Shown here piece by piece: positions 19,034 through 28,010 of a stretch of DNA of 60,109 bases. The notes under the pieces were generated by a model. The model was not told the DNA's origin and did not search any database. It saw nothing but the letters and a program-made list of their open reading frames with translations. Each line of letters begins with the position of its first letter. The stretch's first letter is position 1. A program made the translations under genes and the position numbers. Source of the DNA: Akkermansia muciniphila (lineage in GTDB: Bacteria > Verrucomicrobiota > Verrucomicrobiia > Limisphaerales > F1-80-MAGS106). Location of the stretch: positions 1 to 60,109 of the forward strand of contig CAMBEJ010000012.1 of assembly GCA_945865375.1 (NCBI GenBank), in the 5' to 3' direction.

Positions 19034-22000
19034 ATGCCCCAGGATCCCATTCCACCGGAACCGGTCTCCCTTATTCGCCTGCATGCGGAGGTTTTTCTTG
19101 TCTTCACGTTTCTCCTGATGTGGCCCCAGAGCCTCATCGAAGCCGAACCCCAGAGAATCGACTTTAAAAGTAGGATCTTGCCCTTGTTCGCCAAAAGATG
19201 CTCCGAGTGCCACGGCCCCGACGCCCAAAAATCAAAACTTCGTCTCGACACCAGAACCGACGCCTTGGCAGGTGGGAAATCGGGCAAACCATCTATCGTC
19301 CCCGGTCAAGGCAGCCAAAGCGAACTGTACCGTCGGATCACGTCCAAAGATCCCGATGAATTCATGCCTCCCAAAGGCGACCGCATGTCGGCTGAAGACA
19401 TCGAGGCAATGAAACTCTGGATCGACCAAGGAGCCGTGTGGCCGGACCCTGAGTCAACCAGGCACTGGGCTTTTTTGAAACCGCAGCGTCGCCCCGTTCC
19501 GGTGGTCAAGAGGATTTCCTGGCCCAGAAACGAGATCGATCGATTCATCCTTAAGCGCCTCGAACAGGAGGGGCTCGAACCGATGCCGGAATCCGACAAA
19601 ATCACACTGGTCCGGCGGTTGTCACTGGACCTCACAGGCCTGCCACCGTCAACTCAGGAAGTGGATGCTTTTCGCCAGGACAATAGCTCCGAAGCATACG
19701 AGCGATTGGTGGATCGCCTGCTCGCCTCCCAACACTATGGTGAACACGTCGCCAGATCATGGCTGGATTTGGCCCGGTATGCCGATTCGAACGGTTACCA
19801 GGTAGACCTCGCACGATCCATCTGGCCGTACCGAGACTGGGTGGTCAAGGCACTCAATAGTAACATGCGCTTTGACCAGTTCACCATCGAACAATTGGCG
19901 GGTGACCTGCTGCCGAACGCGACACTCGAGCAGCGCGTGGCCACCGGATTTAATCGCAACACCAAGATCAACGACGAAGGAGGTGGGGATGCCGAGGAAT
20001 ATCGCACCAAAGCGGTCAAAGACCGTGTGGCCACAACGGCCACAACCTGGCTCGGCCTTACCATGATGTGCGCCGAATGTCATACCCACAAATATGACCC
20101 CATCACCCAGGAAGAATATTACAAGTTCTATGCCTTGTTTAACAACACGGCGGACGGAGGAAACTACAGCGTCGAACCCACGATCCAAATCCCAGCTCCC
20201 GATGCGCAAACCATCGCAGGCTCCTATCGGATGCGCCTAGCGGAACTCCAGGAACAACTCGCTGCTGAAGAAAAGAACCTGAGAACGCGGCAACCCCAGT
20301 GGGAAGCATGGGCCCAGAAAAGATCGAACGTTTGGTTTCCGCTGGAGCTCACCAACGCTCATTCAACCGGAGGGTCAACCTACACGAATCTGCCGGATAA
20401 ATCGCTCCTGGCTACAGGCGTCAACCCAATCTACGACACCATCACTGTCGAAGCCAACACCCTCCTCACTGGCATCACCGCAGTGATGCTCGAGGTTCTC
20501 CCGGATGAGTCGCTCCCAAAACAAGGTCCAGGCAGGTGGTCGCAAACCGGAAATTTTATCCTTGATGACATCGGCCTCTGGGCGGCCCCCGCATCGCGGG
20601 ACTCCGCCAATACCGACACCAACGTTTTTCTCACAAATGCCATCGCTGATTGGGAGCAAACCTATTACAGGGCCGAGCACGCTGTGGATCGAAATCCAAA
20701 AACAGGCTGGGCCATCGGACCTCAATTCGGGAAAGCCCACTTCCTCATCGCGGAGATCCAATCGCCCGTTGGAGACCCCGGAGGGACCAAGCTCGGTTTC
20801 AGATTTGAACATTATCACGGGAACGCCCACACGATCGGCAGGTTCAGGATCTCTGTCACCCAGGAAAGAGAGACGGAAGCACGGTGGCCAATCCCTTCCG
20901 AAATTGCTGAAATCCTCCGCACTCCGTTCCAAAATAGGTCGCCCGGGGAACATCGGAAGGTGGCCGCTCACCATCGGTCTGCATCGTCGTCAATCAGGGA
21001 TCTGGAACGTGCTATTTACAGGCTAAATCAGAGGGAAACAGAGCTCGCTAACACCCAATACTCCACGTTGGTCATGCAAGAGAGAAGTGAGATTCGACCC
21101 ACTCACATCCATGTTCGCGGCAACTTCCTGGACAAGGGAAAGCCAGTCAGCCCCGGGGTTCCAGCAGTCCTTCCCACCCTGCCCCCGGAAAACCCACCAA
21201 ACCGCCTTTCCCTGGCTAAGTGGCTCGTTGATCCGGAAAACCCGCTTCCTTCCCGGGTCACGGTAAACAGGCTATGGGAGCGTCTCTTCGGCATAGGCAT
21301 CGTCAAAACAAGTGAGGATTTTGGCCTTCAAGGTGAAGCTCCATCCCACCCCGAGCTTCTGGATTGGCTCGCAACCGAGTTCATCAGATCAGGATGGAAT
21401 TTGAAGGGCCTCCAAAAGACGATCGTCCTCTCAGCGGCCTACAGGCAGAGCTCGGCCATCCAGGAAGCGAGAATCGAGAAGGATCCCTACAACCGGCTCC
21501 TCTCCAGAGGCCCCCGGTTTAGACTCGATGGCGAGTCCATCAGGGATCTGGCCCTCTCCGTGAGCGGCCTCCTGAACCCCCAACTGGGCGGTCCGAGCGT
21601 GTTCCCATATCAGGTGCCTAATCTTTGGAAAGAGATCGGATTCCTCCGCCCCGAGATCGGGATGGATGAATGGCCCACAAGCGAAGGCCCCAATCTCTAC
21701 CGCCGCGCCCTCTACACCTTCTGGAGGCGGGTCTGCACGTATCCCTCATTCGCCACATTTGACGCCCCCAGCCGGGACGTTTGCGTCGCACGGCGCCCCC
21801 GCACTAACACCCCCCTGCAGGCACTCGCCGCGCTCAACGACACCGTTCTCATCGAGGCGGCGCGAGCCTTGGGACAGCGCATCATGTCCCACAGTGAAAT
21901 GACCCCCAACTCACAGGTTGAATTCGCATTCCGCCTCTGCGTTTCCCGCCCGCCCGACGGCACCGAACGCAAACGACTCCTGGAACTCTTCAAACAACAA

Positions 22001-22156
22001 CTCGCCTCGTTCCAATCGGACCCCCAGTCCGCACTCAAAATCGTCTCCATCGGTTCTGCGAAACGACCCCAGGGACTTGATGTCCCCACGCTCGCGGCTT
22101 GGACAGTCGTCGCGAACGTGATTCTCAACCTCGACGAAACTCTGACCAAAGGCTGA
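19034..22156 (+). CDS. PSCyt1-DUF1549-DUF1553 c-type cytochrome-like protein
   Basis: This large exported protein of the Planctomycetes-Verrucomicrobia type has 1040 residues. A signal-like hydrophobic stretch (residues 14-32) precedes the PSCyt1 domain with haem-binding CSECH (56-60). The PSCyt2/DUF1549 domain follows (NEIDRFILKRLEQEGLEP to about residue 380), with a second CAECH motif in CAECHTHKYDPI. A lectin-like or unassigned middle comes next, and then DUF1553/PSD1 (LAKWLVDPENPLPSRVTVNRLWERLFG). The ATG at 19034 gives a normal signal peptide; an upstream in-frame ATG at 18914 adds 40 residues. A DUF1501 gene begins 3 bp after the stop, the canonical partner. The exact substrate is not known; degradation of complex organics is often proposed. 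Confidence 0.92.
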   Translation: MPQDPIPPEPVSLIRLHAEVFLVFTFLLMWPQSLIEAEPQRIDFKSRILPLFAKRCSECHGPDAQKSKLRLDTRTDALAGGKSGKPSIVPGQGSQSELYRRITSKDPDEFMPPKGDRMSAEDIEAMKLWIDQGAVWPDPESTRHWAFLKPQRRPVPVVKRISWPRNEIDRFILKRLEQEGLEPMPESDKITLVRRLSLDLTGLPPSTQEVDAFRQDNSSEAYERLVDRLLASQHYGEHVARSWLDLARYADSNGYQVDLARSIWPYRDWVVKALNSNMRFDQFTIEQLAGDLLPNATLEQRVATGFNRNTKINDEGGGDAEEYRTKAVKDRVATTATTWLGLTMMCAECHTHKYDPITQEEYYKFYALFNNTADGGNYSVEPTIQIPAPDAQTIAGSYRMRLAELQEQLAAEEKNLRTRQPQWEAWAQKRSNVWFPLELTNAHSTGGSTYTNLPDKSLLATGVNPIYDTITVEANTLLTGITAVMLEVLPDESLPKQGPGRWSQTGNFILDDIGLWAAPASRDSANTDTNVFLTNAIADWEQTYYRAEHAVDRNPKTGWAIGPQFGKAHFLIAEIQSPVGDPGGTKLGFRFEHYHGNAHTIGRFRISVTQERETEARWPIPSEIAEILRTPFQNRSPGEHRKVAAHHRSASSSIRDLERAIYRLNQRETELANTQYSTLVMQERSEIRPTHIHVRGNFLDKGKPVSPGVPAVLPTLPPENPPNRLSLAKWLVDPENPLPSRVTVNRLWERLFGIGIVKTSEDFGLQGEAPSHPELLDWLATEFIRSGWNLKGLQKTIVLSAAYRQSSAIQEARIEKDPYNRLLSRGPRFRLDGESIRDLALSVSGLLNPQLGGPSVFPYQVPNLWKEIGFLRPEIGMDEWPTSEGPNLYRRALYTFWRRVCTYPSFATFDAPSRDVCVARRPRTNTPLQALAALNDTVLIEAARALGQRIMSHSEMTPNSQVEFAFRLCVSRPPDGTERKRLLELFKQQLASFQSDPQSALKIVSIGSAKRPQGLDVPTLAAWTVVANVILNLDETLTKG

Positions 22157-22159
22157 CCG

Positions 22160-23623
22160 ATGATGCGCACTCCTCCAATACAAGGCAACGATCTCGAACT
22201 CTTGAAGCACCTCACGCGTCGAAAGTTTTTCGAGCGCTGCGGAACGGGCATGGGAACCCTCGCGTTGGCATCGCTCCTCAAAGAAAGCGGCTTGGCGGCC
22301 ATCTCGCCTGCATCCGAACCCAACTCAATCCCCGCTCCACACTTCGCTCCGAAGGCAAAGAACATGATCTATTTGTTCATGTCCGGAGGTCCGTCACACC
22401 TTGACCTCTTTGATTACAAACCGGAGCTGGTGAAACGCAACGGTCAGAAAATGCCGGATGAAATGCTCCGAAATATTCGCCTGGCTCAGATCGGGAAAGA
22501 GGCCGCCGTCCTCGGGTCGCAGTATCGGTTTCAACAATACGGCAAGTCCGGCGTCTGGCTCTCAGAACTCCTGCCACACCTTCAATCAATCGTCGACGAC
22601 GTGTGCTTCGTCCAAGGTTTTCATTCCGAAGCCTTCAACCACGACCCAGCCACGATTTTCATGAACACAGGCGCTCAGCTCGCCGGAAGACCCGCGATGG
22701 GCGCTTGGTTCAGTTACGGCCTGGGCAGCGTGAACAAGGACCTTCCCGCGTTCGTCGTGATGATGACCGGCGTTGGGCAACCCCTTACGGTTAACGCTTG
22801 GGGAAGTGGTTTTCTACCAACTGTCCACCAAGGGGTTCAAATCCGTTCCCAGGGCGAACCCGTGCTCTTCGTCGATAATCCCCCTGGGATGTCTCCACAA
22901 AGGAGGCGCCAAACGCTCGACGCGCTGCGCGAACTTAACCAGAGACGCTATCACGTCCTGCGCGATCCAGAAATCCAAACGCGCATCGCCGCTTATGAAA
23001 TGGCCTATAAGATGCAAACAAGTGTGCCCGACGTCTTGGATATCTCCAAGGAACCAGCCAGCATCCACGAGTCCTACGGCACAACTCAAGGCAGAGCGTC
23101 TTTCGCAAACAACTGCCTCATGGCCCGTCGCCTTGTTGAACGTGGAACCCGGTTCGTTCAGTTGTATCACCGAGGTTGGGACCACCATGGGGGCCCCGAT
23201 GGCAACCTCGTCTTTGACCTGAAAAAGAGATGCCAGGAGACAGATCAAGCCTGCGTCGCCCTGATAAAGGACCTCAAGGAACGTGGCCTGCTCGACTCAA
23301 CACTCGTGGTGTGGGGCGGTGAGTTCGGCCGAACTCCAATGATCCAGGGCAAGTTGCAACCCGACCAGGTAGGCCGCGATCACCATCCACACGGCTACAC
23401 GGTCTGGATGGCGGGCGGCGGAATCAAACCCGGAATCGTGCATGGAAAGACCGATGACTTCGGGTTTTTTGCCGTTGAAAACAAGGTCCATGTGCATGAC
23501 CTCCATGCGACGATCCTCCATCTGTTCGGAATGGACCACACGAAACTAGCCTTCAGATTCCAGGGCCGTGACTTCCGCTTAACAGATGTCCATGGTGAAG
23601 TCGTAAAACCAATTCTAGCCTGA
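22160..23623 (+). CDS. DUF1501 family (sulfatase-fold) exported protein
   Basis: The 487-residue product begins with a twin-arginine-like leader (TRRKFFERCGTGMGTLALASLL), suggesting Tat export. It carries the DUF1501 hallmarks FMSGGPSHLDLFDYKPEL, GFHSEAFNHDPA, QLYHRGWDHHG and VVWGGEFGRTPM, which place it in the alkaline-phosphatase/sulfatase fold. Its start is 3 bp after the upstream PSCyt1 stop, so the pair is very likely translated together. Two tandem ATGs at 22160 and 22163 make the exact start ambiguous by one residue. Confidence 0.93.
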   Translation: MMRTPPIQGNDLELLKHLTRRKFFERCGTGMGTLALASLLKESGLAAISPASEPNSIPAPHFAPKAKNMIYLFMSGGPSHLDLFDYKPELVKRNGQKMPDEMLRNIRLAQIGKEAAVLGSQYRFQQYGKSGVWLSELLPHLQSIVDDVCFVQGFHSEAFNHDPATIFMNTGAQLAGRPAMGAWFSYGLGSVNKDLPAFVVMMTGVGQPLTVNAWGSGFLPTVHQGVQIRSQGEPVLFVDNPPGMSPQRRRQTLDALRELNQRRYHVLRDPEIQTRIAAYEMAYKMQTSVPDVLDISKEPASIHESYGTTQGRASFANNCLMARRLVERGTRFVQLYHRGWDHHGGPDGNLVFDLKKRCQETDQACVALIKDLKERGLLDSTLVVWGGEFGRTPMIQGKLQPDQVGRDHHPHGYTVWMAGGGIKPGIVHGKTDDFGFFAVENKVHVHDLHATILHLFGMDHTKLAFRFQGRDFRLTDVHGEVVKPILA

Positions 23624-23762
23624 GGGCTCGCGCACTCCAAGCTCTGGCGGATTCTAACCTCACGACTCCTGACATCGTGGCTTGAATTCAGAGCTACAAA
23701 GAATTCGAGTGGCGCAGGGGCATGGCGTTGATGTCCCGATCGGGGAGGGAGAGTGCGCGGCA

Positions 23763-24017
23763 CTATTTTTCCGATTTCCCAGGCTTGCTCGTTCCACCCT
23801 TCTTGCCTCCTCCGGCCGTCAGAACGGTTCCCGTAATGAGCCCGACGGCGAAACAAGCGAAGTACATGATGGCGGCAGGTTGACTGAGCGGCTTATGCAG
23901 AAGCGGGCGCAGCGCAAAACTCACCGGTTGTTGATTGTTGAGCCCTATCATGACCAACAACAACAAGATCACGATCAAGAACAACGTCTTAAAAAGCAGC
24001 TTCGCATTCATAGTCAC
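23763..24017 (-). CDS. LapA-like (DUF1049) small membrane protein
   Basis: The 84-residue protein has two hydrophobic helices (LLFKTLFLIVILLLLVMIGLN and IMYFACFAVGLITGTVLTAGG) separated by the NNQQPVSFAL segment typical of the LapA_dom/DUF1049 family, and a Lys/Gly-rich tail. LapA in E. coli cooperates in lipopolysaccharide assembly; whether that holds here is unknown. ATG at 24017 or, two codons later, 24011 could be the start. The gene stands alone, converging with the DUF1501 gene. Confidence 0.75.
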   Translation of the reverse strand: MTMNAKLLFKTLFLIVILLLLVMIGLNNQQPVSFALRPLLHKPLSQPAAIMYFACFAVGLITGTVLTAGGGKKGGTSKPGKSEK

Positions 24018-24180
24018 TGGATCCCGACTAACCAGCAGCTTAGGGCCTGACCACCCGACCCGTCAATCGTGCGAGGGAAAAATCGAGCAATTCTTCCAAT
24101 ACCAAATCCAGAAACCACTGGACCGCACCAGGGTGTGAGATTGAGATCATCGGCCTTGCCACGCGCCCCGGGCGCTTGGG

Positions 24181-24240
24181 GTGCTTATTTTGAAAAATGT
24201 AGGGGCAGTGTCTCTGACCTTCCGGTTCGCGGAGTGCCCC
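24181..24240 (-). repeat. About 60-bp dispersed repeat, copy 1
   Basis: Read on the minus strand, it matches 56703-56760 closely: both contain CACTCCGCGAACCGG, then CTGCCCC, then ACATTTTTCAAAAT. The adjoining plus-strand stretch 24234-24269 (TGCCCCAC...AATGAGAACTGCTG) looks like a variant of the last part of the same repeat in opposite orientation. This suggests a modular or palindromic family. Confidence 0.75.
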
Positions 24241-24270
24241 ACTTTGCCGGCCAGAATGAGAACTGCTGAC

Positions 24271-24622
24271 GTGCGCATCTCAGATTTTTCGTGCTCGCGT
24301 TTCCTACTCGTAATCGTAATCGTAATCTTAATCGTAATCCCATGAACCGCCGATTCGACCACGAAAAGCTGGAGGTTTACCCTTTGACAATGCCCGTGGC
24401 TCCGCTTTGGAAAGTGCCGCCGCCCTGGATGTGCTCGTGGCCAAAGCCCGATTTCTGGGGAGGAAGTTCTGTCAGGAAAAGACCGCCTCTCGAGCGTCGT
24501 TTCGATGCGGGTCGCCTTGATAAAGGCAAACTCCGATTACCGGTTGCACGAGGGAAACCCGGGATAGGATTACGATTACGATTACGATTACGAGAAGATC
24601 TTGAAAAATCTGAGATGCGCAC
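24271..24622 (+). mobile_element. Complete inverted-repeat element with GATTAC arrays and four-helix-bundle remnant (copy B)
   Basis: The 352-bp element begins GTGCGCATCTCAGATTTTTC (24271-24290) and ends with its exact reverse complement (24603-24622). Immediately outside, ACTGCTGAC occurs on both sides (24262-24270 and 24623-24631), a perfect 9-bp direct repeat as left by transposition. Inside each terminus is an inverted hexamer array: GTAATC-type units (five, one variant) on the left and four GATTAC units on the right (24568-24591). The two arms could therefore fold into a long hairpin. The loop holds a broken four-helix-bundle gene. No transposase is present. Inverted ends plus an S23-family gene resemble 23S rRNA intervening sequences, but this copy is intergenic. 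Confidence 0.85.
24342..24500 (+). pseudogene. Four-helix-bundle protein (S23/IVP-like) remnant, copy B
   Basis: ATG 24342 opens MNRRFDHEKLEVY. A junction then skips most of the gene, and the frame one base over reads FDNARGSALESAAALDVLVAKARFLG, the strongly conserved later helix of the same family. About 50 residues are therefore missing and the frame is shifted. A 120-codon open frame starting slightly upstream at 24291 runs through this region but is not protein-like. Intact members are about 110-130 residues and are found scattered in Verrucomicrobiota, Bacteroidota and Planctomycetota, and inside some 23S rRNA genes. Confidence 0.75.
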
Positions 24623-24649
24623 ACTGCTGACTCATCACACGAATTGTCG

Positions 24650-24678
24650 TTGACCCAGAGCACCTCAGGAGCAAAAAT
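24650..24678 (+). promoter_or_regulatory. Possible sigma70-type promoter for the pseudopilin gene
   Basis: TTGACC (24650-24655) and AAAAAT (24673-24678) are spaced by 17 bp, 42 bp before the ATG. It lies 28 bp downstream of the inserted element. Confidence 0.4.
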
Positions 24679-24720
24679 ACGACATTATCACCGCTCCCCA
24701 ACATTCCACTTTCACCCACT

Positions 24721-25488
24721 ATGGTCACCGATAAAATTCGTCTTCATTCTCGGCATGGTTCCAGTTCCGCTGCTTCCCTCGCGTTCACTCTGATAGAACT
24801 TCTTGTCGTCATCGCTATCATCGCGATCCTCGCGGGGATGCTCTTGCCCGCCCTGTCGAAGGCCAAGGCCAAAGCACAGACCATTAAATGCCTGAACAAC
24901 CAGAAACAACAGGGCATCGCCTACCACATGTACGTGGATGACAATAACGATTTCTATCCGGTCCAACCCACCTGGTCTACGGCGGGAGGACGAAGGGGAT
25001 GGATGAATGCCTACGACAGCGACAAATATGGGTGGAGCAACCGGGTCCTCAACGTCTACGTTCCAGCCGAAGAAAGCTTTCGTTGCCCCTCTGACAGGGG
25101 AGATGCCCTGAACTTCAAGAGCGGGATTAAGGTAGGGACGAACATCGTCCGCACGTGCTTCGAGGCCTACGGAACCAGTTATCTTGTACAATGGGCCGGA
25201 GATAATTTTAGAGCTAAAAAAGTCACGGGTGACTCGCTCGTCAAGGAGAACAGGCCAATCAAAGGCAGCGAAGTGGGCCTCAGACCCACCACGAAACTGA
25301 TCCAGGCGGATTGGCCGTGGCACGGCAATCGGGATCAGAGAGACAAGCAAACGCAGTGGCACCGGGGCGCGAGAAGGAGCTTCAACGTCCTCTTTGGCGA
25401 TGCTCACGCTGAGCTCTACACTTTTCCGGAAGCAGTCAAAGATTGGGTGAGCAGCCCCGCGCCCGACATCAATTTTCTTTGGTGGTGA
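24721..25488 (+). CDS. Type II secretion/pseudopilin-like protein with prepilin leader
   Basis: The 255-residue product has a basic leader, then [28 protein letters not shown]. This is the prepilin peptidase site followed by the pilin helix, in the form greatly expanded in Planctomycetes and Verrucomicrobia. Downstream [20 protein letters not shown] and the terminal [12 protein letters not shown] match the DUF1559/H-X9-DG style globular part. The role of these many single pseudopilins is not established; they may be extracellular or surface filaments. It is monocistronic, between the repeat element and a convergent AIM24-like gene. Confidence 0.88.
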   Translation: MVTDKIRLHSRHGSSSAASLAFTLIELLVVIAIIAILAGMLLPALSKAKAKAQTIKCLNNQKQQGIAYHMYVDDNNDFYPVQPTWSTAGGRRGWMNAYDSDKYGWSNRVLNVYVPAEESFRCPSDRGDALNFKSGIKVGTNIVRTCFEAYGTSYLVQWAGDNFRAKKVTGDSLVKENRPIKGSEVGLRPTTKLIQADWPWHGNRDQRDKQTQWHRGARRSFNVLFGDAHAELYTFPEAVKDWVSSPAPDINFLWW

Positions 25489-25642
25489 CACCCATCCTCA
25501 CCCAATCCCGCGTCGGCGGGAACACCGGCTCTCATCGGCCGGCCCGCCGTCGCCTCGCGGAATGGAGGATGCTTGGGCCTTGATCGCGAATCTACTGGAA
25601 GCGGATCTTGATGCTCAGGCGAGGGTAGCTCGACATTCTTTA

Positions 25643-26443
25643 TCACTCATTATCGCCGTCAAGCAGACCGCCCAACCCTCCCAACAACGAGCCTTCTCCA
25701 CGGGAGCGCCCCCCAGCCTTCGGCGAGGCCATGATAATCCGATCAGCAAGCCGACTCAGCGGGAGCGATTGCAACCATATACGGCCGGGACCCCGCAAGG
25801 TCGCAAAAAACAATCCTTCACCGCCAAACAGCGCCGATTTGATCTTCCCCACATATTGAATGTCAAAATCCACGCTAGGCGTGAATGCCACGACGCACCC
25901 GGTGTCCACACGGAGGACTTCTCCCATCGCGAGTTCCTTCTCGTAAATCGTGCCACCCGCATGGCAAAAAGCCCAGCCGTCGCCCTGGAGTCGCTCCATG
26001 ATGAACCCCTCGCCGCCAAACAGGCCTGCGCCCAACCGCTTCTGAAAAGCGATCCCCACGCTCACCCCCTTGGCGGCGCACAAAAACGCGTCCTTTTGAC
26101 AGATCAGTTCCCCGCCCACATCCACAAGATGCACTGGAATTATTTTCCCGGGATAGGGCGCTCCAAAAGCCACCTTTTTCTTGCCGGTTCCTTGGTTTTG
26201 GAACACGGTCATGAATAAGGACTCCCCTATCAGCAGCCGTTTTCCTGCCCCCATGAGCGCGCCAAAAAAACCACCGGATTTTTGTGATCCATCTCCAAAG
26301 ATAGTCTCCATTTCAATGCCATCCTCCATGAACATCATCCCGCCTGCTTCAGCCACAACAGCCTCCATGGGATCGAGATCAATCTCCACGAACTGCATGT
26401 CGTCGCCGTAAATCTTGTAATCCACTTCGTGCATCGTTGCCAT
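25643..26443 (-). CDS. TIGR00266 / AIM24-like protein
   Basis: The 266-residue product matches the bacterial AIM24 family (DUF124): [19 protein letters not shown] near the N-terminus, [22 protein letters not shown], then repeated [13 protein letters not shown] and [16 protein letters not shown] beta motifs, ending in a Gly-rich tail [11 protein letters not shown]. The biochemical function is unknown; the mitochondrial relative affects inner-membrane organisation. It converges on the pseudopilin gene and lies 93 bp downstream of the PQQ-propeller start on the same strand. Confidence 0.88.
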   Translation of the reverse strand: MATMHEVDYKIYGDDMQFVEIDLDPMEAVVAEAGGMMFMEDGIEMETIFGDGSQKSGGFFGALMGAGKRLLIGESLFMTVFQNQGTGKKKVAFGAPYPGKIIPVHLVDVGGELICQKDAFLCAAKGVSVGIAFQKRLGAGLFGGEGFIMERLQGDGWAFCHAGGTIYEKELAMGEVLRVDTGCVVAFTPSVDFDIQYVGKIKSALFGGEGLFFATLRGPGRIWLQSLPLSRLADRIIMASPKAGGRSRGEGSLLGGLGGLLDGDNE

Positions 26444-26536
26444 AGGTTCCTTGCTTGCTGAGGTTATGTTTGTCGAGTTGGGTGTCTCTCGCGGCGGGGG
26501 GTCTACACCGTGATGAATTTCAAAGGTGCGCGAGGC

Positions 26537-27838
26537 TTAACGGGAAGTTGATTGAATCCGATATAAAGCGGATTTGGAGCGCAAAATCAATGCATTTCCG
26601 GAAACCGCAGGGGATGCCATGAACCCGTCGAAAAGCTGGTTCGTCGCCAGTGCCCGGAAAGATCGCGAGGCATCCAGCACGGTTGTCTTGCCTTCCTCGC
26701 TGAACAAATAAATTCTGTCGTCCGCGAAAAGGGGCGAGGCGGAATAATTCCCGCCCACCCGCTCTCGCCAGATTTCGTCACCGGTTTTGGGATCTAAACA
26801 CCCGGCGACGCCCACTTCATCGATCATGAACAAGAGATCCTTCGCCAAAAGCAGCGATGGCTTTTTCGGCACGTTGCGTTTTGATCGCCAAACCACATGG
26901 GATTCGGTCACATCACCTGCCCCCCCGGGTTTGACAGCGAGAATCTGCCCTTGGGACCAGCCGCTCGGGAAAAAAACAAAATCGTTGTTCACCACGGGAC
27001 GTGTACCGGCGGAATGACTGGTACGCTCCTCGACTCGCCATAACTCGCGACCGCTCACGGGTTCGTAGCCGTAAGCCGCCTTAGCCCCCTGGCTGATGAG
27101 CAGGGGTTTTCCTCCGAAGACCGCCACGTGGGGCGTCGCAAATGCCTTGCGCCAATCGCCTTCGGCCTCCGGCTTGCCGTCCGAGCCCAGATCCTTGTAA
27201 TCGATCGAACGCTCCTTCCGCCAGATCGTTTTGCCAGTCTTCTTATCCAGCGCCACTATAAACTGAAAATCGCTGCCGTCGAAGTTCATGATCAGGAGAT
27301 CACGATGTAGGACCGGCGACGAGCCCGCCCCGCGAAAATGGTTGCACACAAAATCGCGGCGCTCCCACAACACGATGCCCGTTTTTGAATCCAGACAGGC
27401 GGTCCCAGGAGATCCAAAGGTCACATAAACCCGCCCCGGTTCCGCGACCGGCGTGGGTGATGCGTAGGTGTTGAATTTGTGGGCGAATTGAGGCTTCTCA
27501 ACCTCAAACAAGGCATTATCCAAAACGACTTTGCCGGAATCGCTGTCCACGCTCACCACGGACAAGACATGACCGTCCTCGGTCGCGGTCGTCAGCCAGA
27601 CTCTCCCATCCTGCACCACAGGAGAGGACCACGCCCGGCCATGAATGGGGGTCTTCCACATCACATTCTCGGTTTCGCTCCACTGGAGCGGCAACCCTTG
27701 CGACTCGGACAAGCCCAACCCGGATGGCCCCCTGAATTGAGGCCAGTTCTTCTCGTCCCCCGAAGCGGAGAAGGCGGGTCCAATGCAAAGAGCCAGCGCG
27801 AAAATTAACCCATCATGGATTGCCGTTGGACGTGTCAT
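26537..27838 (-). CDS. PQQ-type beta-propeller repeat protein (paralogue 1)
   Basis: The 433-residue exported protein has a signal peptide ending near GPAFSASG, followed by WPQFRGPSGLGLSES and propeller blades of the PQQ/YncE type (VWLTTATEDGHVLSV, VALDKKTGKTIWRKE, GYEPVSGRELWRVEE, CLDPKTGDEIWRERVGG). In this phylum such proteins are predicted outer-membrane or periplasmic scaffolds; no catalytic role can be read. ATG 27838 is chosen because it gives a clean signal peptide; 27877 adds 13 residues. It is paralogous to the gene at 32844-34193; both open with a WPQ(F/W)RGP motif. Confidence 0.88.
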   Translation of the reverse strand: MTRPTAIHDGLIFALALCIGPAFSASGDEKNWPQFRGPSGLGLSESQGLPLQWSETENVMWKTPIHGRAWSSPVVQDGRVWLTTATEDGHVLSVVSVDSDSGKVVLDNALFEVEKPQFAHKFNTYASPTPVAEPGRVYVTFGSPGTACLDSKTGIVLWERRDFVCNHFRGAGSSPVLHRDLLIMNFDGSDFQFIVALDKKTGKTIWRKERSIDYKDLGSDGKPEAEGDWRKAFATPHVAVFGGKPLLISQGAKAAYGYEPVSGRELWRVEERTSHSAGTRPVVNNDFVFFPSGWSQGQILAVKPGGAGDVTESHVVWRSKRNVPKKPSLLLAKDLLFMIDEVGVAGCLDPKTGDEIWRERVGGNYSASPLFADDRIYLFSEEGKTTVLDASRSFRALATNQLFDGFMASPAVSGNALILRSKSALYRIQSTSR

Positions 27839-27950
27839 CCCGCAAGCAATACCAAGCCTGTTTAAAATAGTGCACAAAAATCCAACGAAAGTGAGATCAA
27901 AAATCGCGACACCCCTTCAATTGAGCACCCCAAGCTTTGGGGGAAAACCG

Positions 27951-27979
27951 TTGACGCTCCGGTACTCGTTACTTAGATT
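27951..27979 (+). promoter_or_regulatory. Probable sigma70-type promoter for citrate synthase
   Basis: TTGACG (27951-27956) and TAGATT (27974-27979), 17-bp spacing, end 31 bp before the ATG at 28011. The -10 matches 4 of 6. Confidence 0.45.
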
Positions 27980-28010
27980 GGCTCCAGACTTTGGTTCTGA
28001 CGCTATTTTC

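Larger units (their letters stand above)
24018..24720. other. 703-bp repeat-rich intergenic region
   Basis: This gap has no intact gene. It holds a dispersed repeat in minus orientation (24181-24240) with a related half-module at 24234-24269, a complete inverted-repeat element (24271-24622) with 9-bp duplications, and a promoter-like site before the pseudopilin gene. I see nothing specific in 24018-24180. Confidence 0.7.

Noticed and set aside
21712..22365. 217-codon minus-strand frame over the PSCyt1/DUF1501 junction
   Set aside because: It overlaps two strongly supported coupled genes and is rich in Ser/Arg without motifs.
23626..23760. Inverted CGCGCACTC / GAGTGCGCG pair between DUF1501 and the LapA-like gene
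   Set aside because: Nine bases about 110 bp apart with no other element features; this may be chance.
24300..24597. CRISPR-like array from the repeated GATTAC units
   Set aside because: Units are 6 bp, contiguous, with no spacers and no cas genes. They form inverted simple-repeat arms of an element.
24712..25491. 259-codon open frame antisense to the pseudopilin gene
   Set aside because: It is the mirror of a clear pseudopilin coding sequence and has no recognisable motif. Long antisense frames are common in this composition.
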